A DNA stretch of 64,000 nucleotides from Crossiella cryophila (GCF_014204915.1 NZ_JACHMH010000001.1:3121001-3185000); one strand, 5' to 3'. Shown: positions 38,267 to 48,175, counted from the first letter of the stretch. The notes: generated by a model not told the origin, from the sequence alone. Program-made: numbers and translations.

Positions 38267-38300
38267 TTGACATAACTCTCAACCGACAGTTGAGGCTGAG
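38267..38300 (+). promoter_or_regulatory. ftsZ upstream promoter-like element and inverted repeat
   Basis: TTGACA at 38267-38272 is a consensus -35, but the expected -10 is weak. It overlaps CTCAAC-cgaca-GTTGAG (38278-38294), a perfect 6-bp inverted repeat followed by GCTGAGGGTTT. Comparable CTCAAC/GTTGAG sequences occur before ftsZ in other actinobacteria as I recall, suggesting a conserved control site. The leader to the ftsZ ATG is about 100 nt. Confidence 0.45.
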
Positions 38301-38393
38301 GGTTTCGAGACGGGGCTGGCGCCGGGTGGCGACGGTCCAGACCCGCGAGCCACAGCACAGGAACACACAGCCACGATCAGGAAGGCGGACCCG

Positions 38394-39752
38394 ATGACGC
38401 CCCCGCACAACTACCTCGCGGTGATCAAGGTCGTCGGAATCGGCGGCGGCGGCGTCAACGCGGTGAACCGCATGATCGAGGTTGGGCTCAAGGGAGTCGA
38501 GTTCATCGCGGTGAACACCGACGCCCAGGCACTGCTGATGTCCGACGCCGACGTGAAGCTCGACATCGGCCGCGAGTTGACCCGCGGTCTCGGTGCGGGC
38601 GCCAACCCCGAGGTCGGCCAGCGTGCCGCCGAGGACCACCGCGAAGAGATCGAAGAGGTCATCAAGGGCGCCGACATGGTCTTCGTGACCGCGGGCGAGG
38701 GCGGTGGCACGGGCACCGGCGGTGCGCCGGTGGTCGCCTCGATCGCCCGCAAGCTCGGCGCGCTGACCATCGGCGTGGTCACCCGCCCGTTCTCCTTCGA
38801 GGGCAAGCGCAGGGCGAAGCAGGCCGAGGACGGCATCCAGGCACTGCGCAACGAGTGCGACACCTTGATCGTCATCCCGAACGACCGGCTGCTCCAGCTC
38901 GGTGACATCGGCGTCAGCCTGATGGACGCCTTCCGCTCCGCCGACGAGGTCCTGCTCTCCGGTGTGCAGGGCATCACCGACCTGATCACCACCCCCGGTC
39001 TGATCAACCTGGACTTCGCCGACGTCAAGAGCGTCATGTCCGGTGCGGGCAGCGCCCTGATGGGCATCGGCTCGGCCCGCGGCGAGGGCCGCGCCGTCCA
39101 GGCAGCGGGCAAGGCGATCAACTCGCCGCTGCTGGAAGCCTCCATGGAAGGCGCGCACGGCGTGCTGCTCTCCATCGCGGGCGGCTCCGACCTGGGCCTG
39201 TTCGAGATCAACGAGGCGGCCTCGCTGGTCCAGGAAGCCGCCCACCCCGAAGCCAACATCATCTTCGGCACGGTGATCGACGACTCCCTCGGCGACGAGG
39301 TCCGCGTGACGGTAATAGCGGCTGGGTTCGACGGCGGCACCCCCACGCACAAGAAGCTGGAACCCGCCCCGGTCACCTCCCGTGCCCCCGTGGCCCCCGC
39401 CACCGCGGGCCAACTCGGCGGCACCCCCCAGCAGCAGCCCGAGCAGCCCCAGCAGCAGCCCGCGCCGCAACCCCAGCCCACCTACCAGCCCGCGCCGCAG
39501 CCGCACACGAGCTACCAGCCCGCCCCGCAGCCGCAGCCCGCGCCCCAGCCGGCGGTCCAGCAACCCCCGGCCCCCCAGCCCCACCAGCACCAGCCGACCA
39601 ACCCCATGAACCCCCTCCCCCCACGCACCGGCGTACACGGCCTCCCCCCGGTCAACTCCGGCCTAGGCGGCGGCCTCCCGTCCCGCTCAGTCCCGGTAAC
39701 CGACGAGCCCGACGACGACGAGGTCGACGTCCCCCCCTTCATGCGCCGCTAA
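38394..39752 (+). CDS. ftsZ: Cell division GTPase FtsZ
   Basis: Tubulin-like GTPase that forms the Z-ring, 452 aa. The GTP signature GGGTGTG lies at 103-109 and the T7 loop is in [11 protein letters not shown]. After about residue 320 comes an unusually long proline/glutamine-rich linker ([19 protein letters not shown] and similar repeats), ending in the conserved C-terminal peptide [11 protein letters not shown] that binds SepF and other partners. The ATG follows a GGAAGG about 10 bp upstream. A strong terminator follows. Confidence 0.97.
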   Translation: MTPPHNYLAVIKVVGIGGGGVNAVNRMIEVGLKGVEFIAVNTDAQALLMSDADVKLDIGRELTRGLGAGANPEVGQRAAEDHREEIEEVIKGADMVFVTAGEGGGTGTGGAPVVASIARKLGALTIGVVTRPFSFEGKRRAKQAEDGIQALRNECDTLIVIPNDRLLQLGDIGVSLMDAFRSADEVLLSGVQGITDLITTPGLINLDFADVKSVMSGAGSALMGIGSARGEGRAVQAAGKAINSPLLEASMEGAHGVLLSIAGGSDLGLFEINEAASLVQEAAHPEANIIFGTVIDDSLGDEVRVTVIAAGFDGGTPTHKKLEPAPVTSRAPVAPATAGQLGGTPQQQPEQPQQQPAPQPQPTYQPAPQPHTSYQPAPQPQPAPQPAVQQPPAPQPHQHQPTNPMNPLPPRTGVHGLPPVNSGLGGGLPSRSVPVTDEPDDDEVDVPPFMRR

Positions 39753-39765
39753 CCCACCCAACCCC

Positions 39766-39793
39766 AAAAGGGCCGCCCCCGGGCGGCCCTTTT
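39766..39793 (+). terminator. Terminator after ftsZ
   Basis: AAAAGGGCCGCCC-ccg-GGGCGGCCCTTTT is a near-perfect palindrome with flanking A and T runs, so it can work in both directions. It lies 13 bp past the ftsZ stop. Confidence 0.92.
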
Positions 39794-39807
39794 GCTTGCC
39801 AGCGAAC

Positions 39808-40086
39808 GGCGTGTTGGCCGTTATGGACGGACGGGGAAGCCCCTCACGACAGCCGGGCAGTTCCGGACCCGGAAGACAGCCGAGTCAGAGGCAGGACCCG
39901 CCCACCCGGCGTACGACAACCGCCAACCCGGCGTACAAGAACGGCCAACACCCGGTACGAGAACGGCCAACACACCGTCCCAGAACGGCCAACACGCCGG
40001 GAGCTTGAAACCCCAGCCCGCGTGTTGGCCGCTTTGGTACGGAGTGTTGGCCGTTCTGGGACACCACGTTGGCTGTTGTGGGACGC
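39808..40086. repeat. Inward-facing short repeat array, locus 4 (about eight units)
   Basis: One isolated minus unit is at 39808-39832. From 39909, four plus units (39909, 39930, 39953 and 39976) face three minus units (about 40020, 40042 and 40064). The spacer is GGGAGCTTGAAACCCCAGCC-like. The outer units diverge (AACCGCCAACCC, ACGTTGGCTGTT). This is the densest array in the window and follows the ftsZ terminator. Confidence 0.85.
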
Positions 40087-40171
40087 CGGGCGGGCGGAGC
40101 CCGGAGCGGCGAGCGTTGGGGGCAGGCGGGCGAAGCCCGGGAACGCTGCGGCTAGGCGGTTCCGACTCGCC

Positions 40172-40462
40172 GCGACCGGGCGGAGCCCGAGCACAAGCAG
40201 CCGGGGTGGCTTTTCAACAGTCCCCGAGCGGTTCCCCCATCCCCGTCAGCCTGGAGAGGACACACCGCATCCCGGGTGCGCAGACCGCAACCTGCCGCCG
40301 CCCTAGCTTCCCAACCGCACGGTCTGCGTGCCCGGGATGTGGTTTGGTATCGGAAGGCTGACGGGGATGGGGGAACCGTACGAGCACTGCTCTCTGCTCT
40401 TGACTTTCCCCCCATCCTTTGATTTCTGCCCGTCCGGCGAGGACGCTCTTGATCTTCGCTCT
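40172..40462 (-). repeat. Dispersed ~290-bp palindromic element, copy 2
   Basis: This is the inverted counterpart of the element at 9213-9509. Both keep the A-rich lead-in, CTCGCCGGACGGGCAGAAAT, the paired GGTTCCCCCATCCCCGTCAG arms, the GAAGCTAGGGCGGCGGCAGG loop and the trailing GAAAAGCCACCCCGGC. Small indels differ (about 12 bases fewer in the A-rich part). No ORF is conserved between the copies, which argues for DNA or RNA structure rather than protein. Confidence 0.8.
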
Positions 40463-40471
40463 TGCCACAAC

Positions 40472-40538
40472 CCGTCCCACAACCGCCAACACCCCGTACG
40501 ACAACGGCCAACACGGCGTACAAGAACGGCCAACACTC
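40472..40538. repeat. Short repeat array, locus 5 (three plus units)
   Basis: Three plus-oriented units start near 40472, 40493 and 40514, with cores AACCGCCAACAC, AACGGCCAACAC and AACGGCCAACAC. No facing minus units are present. The array ends about 40 bp before pgeF and lies immediately beside copy 2 of the 290-bp element. Confidence 0.8.
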
Positions 40539-40564
40539 CGTGTGGGGTGGCCGGGCAAGCGCGC

Positions 40565-40580
40565 TAACGTTCGGGACGTG
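40565..40580 (+). promoter_or_regulatory. Putative leaderless promoter of pgeF
   Basis: TAACGT at 40565-40570 ends seven bases before the GTG at 40578. No Shine-Dalgarno is present. Repeat locus 5 lies just upstream of the expected -35 position. Confidence 0.45.
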
Positions 40581-41282
40581 CGTATTCGTCGTGTCATCAC
40601 CACGCGCGCGGGCGGATCCTCGCGTGCGCCGTACGAGTCGTTCAACCTCGGCGATCACGTCGGTGACGCCACCGAGGCCGTGAGCGCCAACCGCAAGCGG
40701 CTCGCCGAGGGCATCGGTCTGGCCGAGGATCGCCTGGCCTGGATGGAACAGGTGCACGGCCGCACCGTCACCACCGTGACCGGCCCCCAGGCCAACCCGG
40801 CCGAGGCCACCGACGCCCTGGTCACCGCCGAGCCGGGACTCGCCCTCGTCGCCCTGACCGCGGACTGCGTCCCCGTCCTGCTCGGCGACGCCGAGGCGGG
40901 CGTGGTGGCCGCGGTACACGCGGGCCGGGTCGGCGCCAGGGTGGGCGTGGTGCCTGCCGCGCTGCGGGCCATGGACGCCGCAGGCGCGCGGATCGACCGG
41001 GTCGAGGCGTTGCTCGGGCCCTCGGTCTGCGGGGAGTGCTACGAGGTCCCGCAAGCCATGCAGGACGACGTCGGGGCGCACCTGCCCGGGGCGGCCTGCC
41101 GCACGCGCAAGGGCACCCCGGGGCTGGACCTGCGCGCCGGGCTCTGGCAGCAGCTCGCCGACGCGGGGGTGGCCAAGATCGGACTCGACCCGCGCTGCAC
41201 GGTCGAGGACAAGACGTTGTTCAGCCATCGGCGCGACGGCAACACCGGCCGCCTCGCCTCGGTCGTCTGGGTGGAGGCGTGA
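40578..41282 (+). CDS. pgeF: Purine nucleoside phosphorylase-like laccase-domain protein (PgeF/YlmD/YfiH)
   Basis: Member of the Cu-oxidase_4 family, 234 aa. E. coli YfiH acts as a peptidoglycan-editing factor that keeps L-Ser out of the stem, and homologs have nucleoside phosphorylase/deaminase activity. SFNLGDHVGD, TADCVPVLL and AVHAGRVGARVG hold the metal ligands (two His and one Cys); SVCGECYEVP is also typical. The GTG at 40578 is chosen because TAACGT lies seven bases upstream. Its position between ftsZ and yggS is the usual actinobacterial order. Its stop overlaps yggS. Confidence 0.92.
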   Translation: MRIRRVITTRAGGSSRAPYESFNLGDHVGDATEAVSANRKRLAEGIGLAEDRLAWMEQVHGRTVTTVTGPQANPAEATDALVTAEPGLALVALTADCVPVLLGDAEAGVVAAVHAGRVGARVGVVPAALRAMDAAGARIDRVEALLGPSVCGECYEVPQAMQDDVGAHLPGAACRTRKGTPGLDLRAGLWQQLADAGVAKIGLDPRCTVEDKTLFSHRRDGNTGRLASVVWVEA

Positions 41283-42022
41283 TGACCGGCGAGTTGACCG
41301 GGCAACAGCGGCGGGACGAGCTGGCCGCGGCGCTGGTGGAGATCCGGGAGCGGATCGACGCCGCCTGCGCCAAGGCGGGGCGGGACCCTGGCGAGGTCCA
41401 GCTGCTGCCGATCACCAAGAACTTCCCGGCCTCGGACGCGGCGCTGCTGGCCGAGCTGGGACTGACCGAGTTCGGCGAGTCCAGGGAGCAGGAGGCGGCC
41501 GCCAAGGCCGCCGAACTCGCCGCGGCCGGGATCCACCCGCGCTGGCACCTCATCGGGCGGCTCCAGCGCAACAAGTCACGCGCTGTGCTGCGCTGGGCCG
41601 GCGTAGTCCAGACGGTGGACAGCGTCCGGCTCGCCGAAGCCCTCGCGAACGCGGTCGCCAAGGCCCGTGCCGAGGGGGAGCGGGAGGCCCCGCTGGACGT
41701 GCTCGTGCAGCTGAGCCTGGATGGTGATCCACATCGCGGTGGGGTTCCGCAAGATCAACTCGCTGAGTTGGTGGCCAAGATCACGCGATCGGGTGAACTG
41801 AACCTGAAAGGTGTGATGGCCGTCGCACCCCTAGGTAGTAATCCCCATGACGCTTTCGGGGAACTCGCTGAGGTGTCCGCGCGTCTAAGGGACGAGCATC
41901 CAGGTGCCGTCGTGGTGTCCGCGGGTATGAGCGGGGACTTGGAAGCGGCGATTGACCACGGCTCGACCTGTGTGCGTGTCGGAACCTCGTTGCTCGGCGG
42001 ACGGCGGCTAACCTCGCCCTAA
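41282..42022 (+). CDS. PLP homeostasis protein YggS/PLPBP
   Basis: Type III-fold PLP-binding protein of 246 aa involved in vitamin B6 homeostasis, without known catalysis. The PLP lysine is in LLPITKNFP. HLIGRLQRNKSRAVL, GVMAVAPLGSNP and VSAGMSGDLEAAI are family signatures. TGATG links it to pgeF; a GTG three bases earlier is possible. It is conserved between pgeF and sepF in actinobacteria. Confidence 0.94.
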   Translation: MTGELTGQQRRDELAAALVEIRERIDAACAKAGRDPGEVQLLPITKNFPASDAALLAELGLTEFGESREQEAAAKAAELAAAGIHPRWHLIGRLQRNKSRAVLRWAGVVQTVDSVRLAEALANAVAKARAEGEREAPLDVLVQLSLDGDPHRGGVPQDQLAELVAKITRSGELNLKGVMAVAPLGSNPHDAFGELAEVSARLRDEHPGAVVVSAGMSGDLEAAIDHGSTCVRVGTSLLGGRRLTSP

Positions 42023-42079
42023 GCCGTGGAAGCGGAGGCCACGGTGGGTGAGGTCGACCAGAAGTAGGAAGGGCTGGCG

Positions 42080-42775
42080 ATGAGCGCGCTCCAGAAGCTG
42101 AAGGCCTACTTCGGAATGGTCCCCGCCGACGAAGTCGACCGGTACGCCGCCGAAGAGGACGACCGCTACCGCGGCCGCAGCCGCGAGTACGCGGACGAGT
42201 ACGGCGACCGGGACTACGACGACCGCCGCTACGCCGACGCCGAGTACGAGTCCTACCCCGAGCGGGGCTCGCGCAGGCGCCGGTTCGGCACCTACCGGCC
42301 GGAACTGGTCGAGGACGTCGACGACTACGAGCCCGAGCCGGAGCCCGCGCGCACGCGCAGGCCCTGGGCGGCCACCACGTCGACGGCCAGCGTGTCCAGC
42401 ACCCCCCAGACCCGCGGCGCGCTCGCCGTGGACTCACAGCCCCAGCACGAGCCCGCACCGCGGACCCGTGCGGTCATCGAGCACCCCTCGCACCCGCTCA
42501 GCCGGATCACCACCCTGGCCCCGCGCAGCTACCTGGAGGCGCGGACCATCGGCGAGCACTACCGCGAGGGCACCCCGGTGATCATCAATCTGACCGGGAT
42601 GGCGGACGCCGACGCGCGCCGTCTGGTCGACTTCGCCGCCGGTCTGGCCTTCGCGCTGCGCGGCGATATCGACAAGGTCACCAACAAGGTGTTCCTTCTC
42701 TCACCCCCCAACGTCGACGTCACCGCGGAGGATCGCAGGCGCCTGGCGGAGGGTGGCTACTTCAGTCAGAGCTAG
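42080..42775 (+). CDS. sepF: Cell division protein SepF
   Basis: FtsZ membrane anchor, 231 aa. MSALQKLKAYFGMVP is the amphipathic membrane-binding helix. A long acidic/arginine-rich linker (25-140) includes many D, E, R and Y residues. The C-terminal SepF core (about 148-231) begins RSYLEARTIGEHYREGTPVI. It binds the FtsZ C-terminal peptide; actinobacteria lack FtsA, so SepF is the main tether. The start follows AGGAAGGG. Confidence 0.95.
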   Translation: MSALQKLKAYFGMVPADEVDRYAAEEDDRYRGRSREYADEYGDRDYDDRRYADAEYESYPERGSRRRRFGTYRPELVEDVDDYEPEPEPARTRRPWAATTSTASVSSTPQTRGALAVDSQPQHEPAPRTRAVIEHPSHPLSRITTLAPRSYLEARTIGEHYREGTPVIINLTGMADADARRLVDFAAGLAFALRGDIDKVTNKVFLLSPPNVDVTAEDRRRLAEGGYFSQS

Positions 42776-42794
42776 AAAGTGGCAGAGTGGAGGC

Positions 42795-43079
42795 GTGCTA
42801 CCGGTCTGGGTCATCGCCTATTACCTGCTTTTCGCCTTCTGGCTGCTTCTGACCGCCAGGGTGGTCGTCGAGCTCGTCCGATCGTTCGCCAGGGACTGGC
42901 GACCGGCCGGCGGGGTTGCGGTGACGCTGGAGACCATCTACACAGTGACCGACCCCCCGGTCTCACTGGCCCGTCGGGTGATCCCGATGGTACGAATCGG
43001 GGGCATCGGACTGGACTTGTCGATTATGGTGCTGCTGCTGGTCGTGTTCATCCTGATGCGGCTGGTGCCGATCTCGTGA
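42795..43079 (+). CDS. YggT family membrane protein
   Basis: Small membrane protein of 94 aa with two helices (about 5-27 and 72-92). The motif RSFARDWRPAG and TDPPVSLARRVIPMVRIGGI match Rv2146c-type YggT proteins next to wag31. Function uncertain, perhaps osmotic or division-related. The GTG at 42795 gives the best homology start, though GGAGG lies very close to it. Confidence 0.88.
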   Translation: MLPVWVIAYYLLFAFWLLLTARVVVELVRSFARDWRPAGGVAVTLETIYTVTDPPVSLARRVIPMVRIGGIGLDLSIMVLLLVVFILMRLVPIS

Positions 43080-43125
43080 CGGGGACCGGGATCGAAAGGC
43101 AGCCCCGAGTGCGTGAGGTGATCTG

Positions 43126-43953
43126 ATGGGCTTGACCCCCGCCGACGTTCATAATGTGGCGTTCAGCAAGCCGCCGATAGGCAAGCGGGGCTACAACGAG
43201 GACGAGGTTGACGCCTTCCTCGACCTCATCGAGGCCGAGCTGGCAAGGCTGATCGAGGAGAACAACGACCTGCGTCAGCAGGTCGAACAGCTCGACAGCC
43301 AACTCGGCAACGCCCGCGTTGAGCTTGAGGACGCACGGAACAAGACTGTCGCGGGCGGGCACTCCCCGGTCCGCGCGGTCGACGAGCCGCGCCGCCTCAC
43401 CCCCGTGCCCCCGCCCAGCGTGATGGAGCAGACCTCCCCCGGAGGCGACCACCACGTGCAGGCCGCCAAGGTCCTGGGCCTGGCCCAGGAGATGGCCGAC
43501 CGGCTCACCGGTGAGGCCAAGGCGGAGTCCGACGGCATGCTCTCGGAGGCCCGGACCAAGTCCGAGCAGCTCCTTTCCGAGGCGCGCGCCAAGGCGGACA
43601 GCATGGTCAACGAGGCGCGCACGCGTGCCGAGACCATGCTCAACGACGCGCGCACCCGCGCGGAGACCCTGGAGCGTCAGGCCAGGGAGAAGGCCGCGGC
43701 CCTGGAACGGGACGCCCAGCGCAAGCACACCGAGGTGATGGGCTCCATCACCCAGGAGAAGAACGCGCTGGAGAAGAAGCTCGACACGCTGCGCACCTTC
43801 GAGCGTGAGTACCGCACCAGGTTGAAGACCTTCCTGGAGTCCCGCCTGCAGGAACTGATCGACCAGGGTTCCGCGGCCCCCGCGGCGCCGACGGAGAGCC
43901 GGGCCAACCAGTCCGGTTACACCTTCGGCACCCGTGCGGCCGAGGCCGGCTGA
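43126..43953 (+). CDS. wag31: Polar growth protein Wag31/DivIVA
   Basis: Coiled-coil cytoskeletal protein marking the poles and directing apical growth, 275 aa. The N-terminal DivIVA domain is [20 protein letters not shown] then [18 protein letters not shown] disordered linker (about 78-110) precedes a long coiled coil with repeated EAR-T-KA units (115-250). GAGGTGA precedes the ATG. Wag31 is a PknA/B target in mycobacteria; the LTP segment (Thr region near 88-92) may be comparable. Confidence 0.96.
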   Translation: MGLTPADVHNVAFSKPPIGKRGYNEDEVDAFLDLIEAELARLIEENNDLRQQVEQLDSQLGNARVELEDARNKTVAGGHSPVRAVDEPRRLTPVPPPSVMEQTSPGGDHHVQAAKVLGLAQEMADRLTGEAKAESDGMLSEARTKSEQLLSEARAKADSMVNEARTRAETMLNDARTRAETLERQAREKAAALERDAQRKHTEVMGSITQEKNALEKKLDTLRTFEREYRTRLKTFLESRLQELIDQGSAAPAAPTESRANQSGYTFGTRAAEAG

Positions 43954-43978
43954 TCCCGAGCGGTAGGGAGTAGGTCAG

Positions 43979-44581
43979 GTGCTGTACCTGGTCCTGCTGC
44001 TGGTGCTGGCCGCCTTCGGGCTGCTGGTCACCGCCCTGGTCTCCGGGGTGACCGCCTGGGCGTGGGGTTCGGTCGTCGCGAGCGTGGCAGCCGCGCTGCT
44101 GCTGTTCGCGGACTGGCTCCTGCGCCGACGACGGGCGCTCGCCGCGGATCCGGACCCGGCTGCTGATGGGGAAGTCGGCCGTCCGGACGCTGGAGAACAC
44201 ACCGGGGCGGCTGGCGCCGCGCGGGAGAAGGTCGTAACCGGGCCTGAGGACGACGAGGAAGCCGGGGATGCCGCTGTGAAGGCGGTGTCCCCGGCTGAGC
44301 CGTCCACGGGCTCTGGGGCGCTCACCGGCGGCACCGCCGCCGATCCGGGCGAGGAGGACACCGACGCCGCCGATCTGCTGATCGTGGCGGCGCTGGAGGC
44401 CGAGGTGCGGGTGGTCGACGAGCACCCGCGCTACCACCTGGCCGAGTGCACCTGGCTGACCGGCTCGGCCACGCTGCGACTGCCCGTGCGGGAAGCCCGC
44501 GAACTGGGCTTCACCCCCTGCGGGCGCTGCGGGCCGGACCGCGGACTGGCGGCAGCGCACCGGGCCGATCGCGCCCGCTGA
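43979..44581 (+). CDS. Conserved membrane protein with C-terminal CxxC-type domain
   Basis: Protein of 200 aa and unknown function. The GTG at 43979 leads straight into two membrane helices (about 1-25 and 28-47), then a basic stop-transfer (RRRR). An acidic disordered region covers about 55-125. A compact C-terminal domain has HPRYHLAECTW and GFTPCGRCGPD, suggesting a Cys/His metal site. Position after wag31 and before ileS resembles Rv2144c-type small membrane genes, but I cannot assign function. Confidence 0.75.
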   Translation: MLYLVLLLVLAAFGLLVTALVSGVTAWAWGSVVASVAAALLLFADWLLRRRRALAADPDPAADGEVGRPDAGEHTGAAGAAREKVVTGPEDDEEAGDAAVKAVSPAEPSTGSGALTGGTAADPGEEDTDAADLLIVAALEAEVRVVDEHPRYHLAECTWLTGSATLRLPVREARELGFTPCGRCGPDRGLAAAHRADRAR

Positions 44582-44763
44582 GTCCACCGCATCGTCCAAG
44601 TCACACCCGCCTGATCAATCTCAAGTTGCCTAAGTAGTACCAACTCACCCACAGTGACCCCATTCGGGGGAGCACAACGGGTTTGGCAACCTGTATGGCC
44701 TAGCGTCGCGGCCCGGAGCGGGTGGCCGGGATCCGATTTGCCAGTCGAGTTACCCTTGACACA

Positions 44764-45000
44764 CAGGCGCTGATCCGGACATCACCGGGGAGCCTCCGGA
44801 AGAACGGGCGGTCCGCCGCCTCAGTAGAACCGGACGGGACGGCCCGTCACAGCCGAGAAACGAGAGGCCGGTCCGCCAGGGAGAACTCCCGGGCAGGCCG
44901 GCAAGCGGGGTGGTACCGCGGAGCGCCGGCGACGGCGCGTCGTCCCCGTGTGGGCGTGAGCCCGTACGAGCCGACGACCGCACGCGAGGAGCATCCCCGT
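44764..45000 (+). ncRNA. ileS translational T-box riboswitch
   Basis: Actinobacterial class II T-box that senses uncharged tRNA-Ile. The short Stem I contains GCTGATCCGGACATCACCGG, with the isoleucine specifier ATC at 44781-44783. The T-box sequence GGGTGGTACCGCGG is at 44908-44921, its UGGN bulge pairing with the tRNA 3' end. The ileS Shine-Dalgarno GAGGAG (44986-44991) lies in the 3' part, and there is no terminator with a T-run. Control is therefore by freeing the Shine-Dalgarno. The rest of the 44582-45001 gap shows no gene. Confidence 0.94.
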
Positions 45001-45001
45001 C

Positions 45002-48000
45002 ATGGCCTACCCCAAGGTCGAACTCGACAGCGCGGCAGGCGTGCCCGCCCAGCCGTCCTTCCCGGTGCTGGAACAGGACGTGCTGGCCTACTGGGCCGCC
45101 GACCGGACCTTCGAGGCGAGCATCGAGAACCGCCCGGCCGGGGACGAGGGCCGCAACGAGTTCGTCTTCTACGACGGCCCGCCCTTCGCCAACGGCCTGC
45201 CGCACTACGGCCACCTGCTCACCGGCTACGTCAAGGACGTGGTGCCGCGCTACCAGACCATGCTGGGCCGCCGGGTCGAGCGCCGCTTCGGCTGGGACTG
45301 CCACGGCATGCCCGCGGAGTTCGCGGTGGAGAAGGAACTCGGCATCACGCACAAGTCCGAGATCGAGCAGCTCGGCATCGACAAGTTCAACGAGGCCTGC
45401 CGCGCCTCGGTGCTGCAGTTCACCGGCGACTGGCGGGACTACGTCACCCGGCAGGCCCGCTGGGTGGACTTCGACAACGACTACAAGACCCTGGACCTCC
45501 CCTACATGGAGAGCGTCATGTGGGCCTTCAAGTCGCTGTGGGACAAGGGCCTGGTCTACGAGGGCTTCCGGGTGCTCTGGTACTGCTGGCGCTGCGAGAC
45601 GCCGCTGTCCAACACCGAGACCAAGATGGACGACGTCTACCGCGACCGGCAGGACCCCGCGGTCACCGTCGGCATGCGGCTGGAGACCGGCGAACTGGCC
45701 CTGGTGTGGACGACCACGCCGTGGACGCTGCCGAGCAACCTGGCCATGGCCGTGCACCCCGACGTCGACTACGTGACCGTCGAGCACGAGGGCGAGCGCT
45801 ACCTGCTGGCCGAGGCCCGGCTGGCCGCCTACGCCCGTGAGCTGGGCGAGGACGCCGCCGAGCACGTGGTGGCCCGCTACAAGGGGTCCGACCTCGTCGG
45901 CCGGAAGTACACGCCGGTGTTCCCGTTCTTCGCCGGGCGCGAGCGCGCGCACCAGGTGCTGGCCGCCGACTACGTCACCACCGAGGACGGCACCGGTGTC
46001 GTGCACATCGCGCCCGCCTTCGGTGAGGAGGACAAGCTCGTCACCGACGCCGCCGGGATCGAGGCGGTGGTGCCGGTGAACAGCCGCGGCGAGTTCACCA
46101 CCGAGGTCCCGCCGTATGCCGGTCAGCACGTCTTCGAGTCGAACAAGGCGATCATCCGCGACCTCAAGGCAGCGGGCGTGCTGCTGCGGCACGAGACCTA
46201 CAACCACCCGTACCCGCACTGCTGGCGCTGCGAGAGCCCGCTGATCCAGCGCGCGGTGTCGTCATGGTTCGTCGCGGTCAGCCAGTTCAAGGACCGGATG
46301 GTCGAGCTGAACCAGCAGATCAACTGGGTGCCTGGGCACATCAAGGACGGCCAGTTCGGCAAGTGGCTGGAGAACGCCCGCGACTGGTCGATCTCCCGCA
46401 ACCGGTTCTGGGGCTCGCCGATCCCGGTGTGGACCTCCGACGACCCGGCCTACCCCCGGGTGGACGTCTACGGCTCGCTGGACGAGCTGGAGCGCGACTT
46501 CGGCGTGCGCCCGGACGACCTGCACCGGCCGGTGGTCGACGACCTGGTCCGGCCCAACCCGGACGACCCGACCGGCAAGTCGATGATGCGCCGGGTGCCC
46601 GAGGTGCTGGACTGCTGGTTCGAGTCCGGCTCGATGTCCTTCGCCCAGGTGCACTACCCGTTCGACAGTGACAGTGGGGGACACCCCCACACCCCCGGGC
46701 GAGAGTGGTTCGACAACCACTACCCCGGCGACTTCATCGTCGAGTACACCGCGCAGACCCGCGGCTGGTTCTACACCATGCACGTGCTGGCCACCGCGCT
46801 GTTCGACCGGCCTGCCTTCCGCAACTGCCTGGTGCACGGCACCGTGCTGGGCGATGACGGCCAGAAGATGTCCAAGTCGAAGCAGAACTACCCGGACGTC
46901 CGGGAGGTCTTCGACCGCGACGGCAGCGACGCCATGCGCTGGTTCCTGCTGGCCAGCCCGGTCTCCAGGGGCGGCGACCTGAGCGTGACCGAGCGCGGCA
47001 TCCGGGACGCGGTCCGCCAGGCCGTGCTGCCGCTGTGGAACTCCTGGTACTTCCTGTCCCTCTACGCCAACGCGGCCGGGGTCGAGGGCACCTGGCGGGT
47101 GGACAGCGAGCACGTGCTGGACCGGTACGTGCTGGCCAAGACGCACGACCTGGTGCGCTCGGTGCGCGAGGCGCTGGACGGCTACGACCTGGCCACCGCG
47201 CACCAGTCCGTCCGGGACTTCCTGGAGGTGCTGACCAACTGGTACGTGCGCCGCTCCCGGGAACGGTTCTGGGCCGGTGAGCAGGACGCGGTGGACACCC
47301 TGCACACCGTGCTCGAGGTGGTCTGCCGGGTGGTCGCGCCGCTGCTGCCGCTGACCAGCGAGGCGGTCTGGCGCGGCCTGACCGGAGCGCGCTCGGTGCA
47401 CCTGACCGACTACCCGGCGGTGGCCGACCTGCCCGCCGACGACAAGCTGGTCGCCGCCATGGACGAGGTGCGGCAGGTCTGCTCCACCGCGCTGTCCCTG
47501 CGCAAGGCGAACAAGCTGCGGGTCCGGCTGCCGCTGGCCAAGCTCGTGGTGGCCGCGCCCTACGCCGACGACCTGGCCCCGTTCAAGGAGCTGATCCGGG
47601 ACGAGGTCAACGTCAAGGACGTGGTGCTGACCACCGACGTGGCCGCGCACGGCCGGGTCGAACTGGCCGTCAACGCCCGGGTCTGCGGGCCGCGGCTGGG
47701 CAAGGACGTGCAGAAGGTGATCAAGGCCGTCAAGGCGGGGGAGTGGACCACCAGCGAGACCGGCGCGGTGGTCGCGGCCGGGATCGAGCTGCTGCCCACG
47801 GAGTACGAGCAGCGGCTGGTCTCCTCCGACCCCGGTGCGGCGGCCGCGCTGCCCGGCGGCTCCGGCCTGGTCGTGCTGGACACCGAGGTGACCGCGGAAC
47901 TCGCCGCCGAGGGCCTGGCCCGCGACTTGGTCCGGGTGATCCAGCAGGCCCGCCGCGAGGCGGGACTGGAGGTCTCCGACCGGATCGAACTGACCGTGGA

Positions 48001-48160
48001 GGTCCCGGCCGAGGTGGTCCCGGCGGTCACCGCGTTCGTGGAGTTCATCACCGCGGAGACCCTCGCGCGCTCGCTGACCCACGGTCCGGCCGGGGACGGC
48101 GGGTTCGCGGGCAGCGTGGGTGAGGGCACCGCGGTCAAGGTCGCCGTCACGAAGTCCTGA
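45002..48160 (+). CDS. ileS: Isoleucyl-tRNA synthetase
   Basis: Charges tRNA-Ile, with editing of valine, 1052 aa. The class I HIGH-type motif is in [13 protein letters not shown] (59-71) and KMSKS is at 622-626 ([14 protein letters not shown]). The CP1 editing domain includes [22 protein letters not shown] and CWRCETPL carry Cys pairs. The C-terminal anticodon domain starts near 730. This eukaryotic-like IleS2 type is often less mupirocin-sensitive. Regulated by the upstream T-box. Confidence 0.97.
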   Translation: MAYPKVELDSAAGVPAQPSFPVLEQDVLAYWAADRTFEASIENRPAGDEGRNEFVFYDGPPFANGLPHYGHLLTGYVKDVVPRYQTMLGRRVERRFGWDCHGMPAEFAVEKELGITHKSEIEQLGIDKFNEACRASVLQFTGDWRDYVTRQARWVDFDNDYKTLDLPYMESVMWAFKSLWDKGLVYEGFRVLWYCWRCETPLSNTETKMDDVYRDRQDPAVTVGMRLETGELALVWTTTPWTLPSNLAMAVHPDVDYVTVEHEGERYLLAEARLAAYARELGEDAAEHVVARYKGSDLVGRKYTPVFPFFAGRERAHQVLAADYVTTEDGTGVVHIAPAFGEEDKLVTDAAGIEAVVPVNSRGEFTTEVPPYAGQHVFESNKAIIRDLKAAGVLLRHETYNHPYPHCWRCESPLIQRAVSSWFVAVSQFKDRMVELNQQINWVPGHIKDGQFGKWLENARDWSISRNRFWGSPIPVWTSDDPAYPRVDVYGSLDELERDFGVRPDDLHRPVVDDLVRPNPDDPTGKSMMRRVPEVLDCWFESGSMSFAQVHYPFDSDSGGHPHTPGREWFDNHYPGDFIVEYTAQTRGWFYTMHVLATALFDRPAFRNCLVHGTVLGDDGQKMSKSKQNYPDVREVFDRDGSDAMRWFLLASPVSRGGDLSVTERGIRDAVRQAVLPLWNSWYFLSLYANAAGVEGTWRVDSEHVLDRYVLAKTHDLVRSVREALDGYDLATAHQSVRDFLEVLTNWYVRRSRERFWAGEQDAVDTLHTVLEVVCRVVAPLLPLTSEAVWRGLTGARSVHLTDYPAVADLPADDKLVAAMDEVRQVCSTALSLRKANKLRVRLPLAKLVVAAPYADDLAPFKELIRDEVNVKDVVLTTDVAAHGRVELAVNARVCGPRLGKDVQKVIKAVKAGEWTTSETGAVVAAGIELLPTEYEQRLVSSDPGAAAALPGGSGLVVLDTEVTAELAAEGLARDLVRVIQQARREAGLEVSDRIELTVEVPAEVVPAVTAFVEFITAETLARSLTHGPAGDGGFAGSVGEGTAVKVAVTKS

Positions 48161-48175
48161 TCCGACTTGGCCGGC

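Noticed and set aside
40152-41228. Minus-strand ORF over element copy 2 and pgeF
   Set aside because: It is antisense to pgeF and extends into non-coding repeats.
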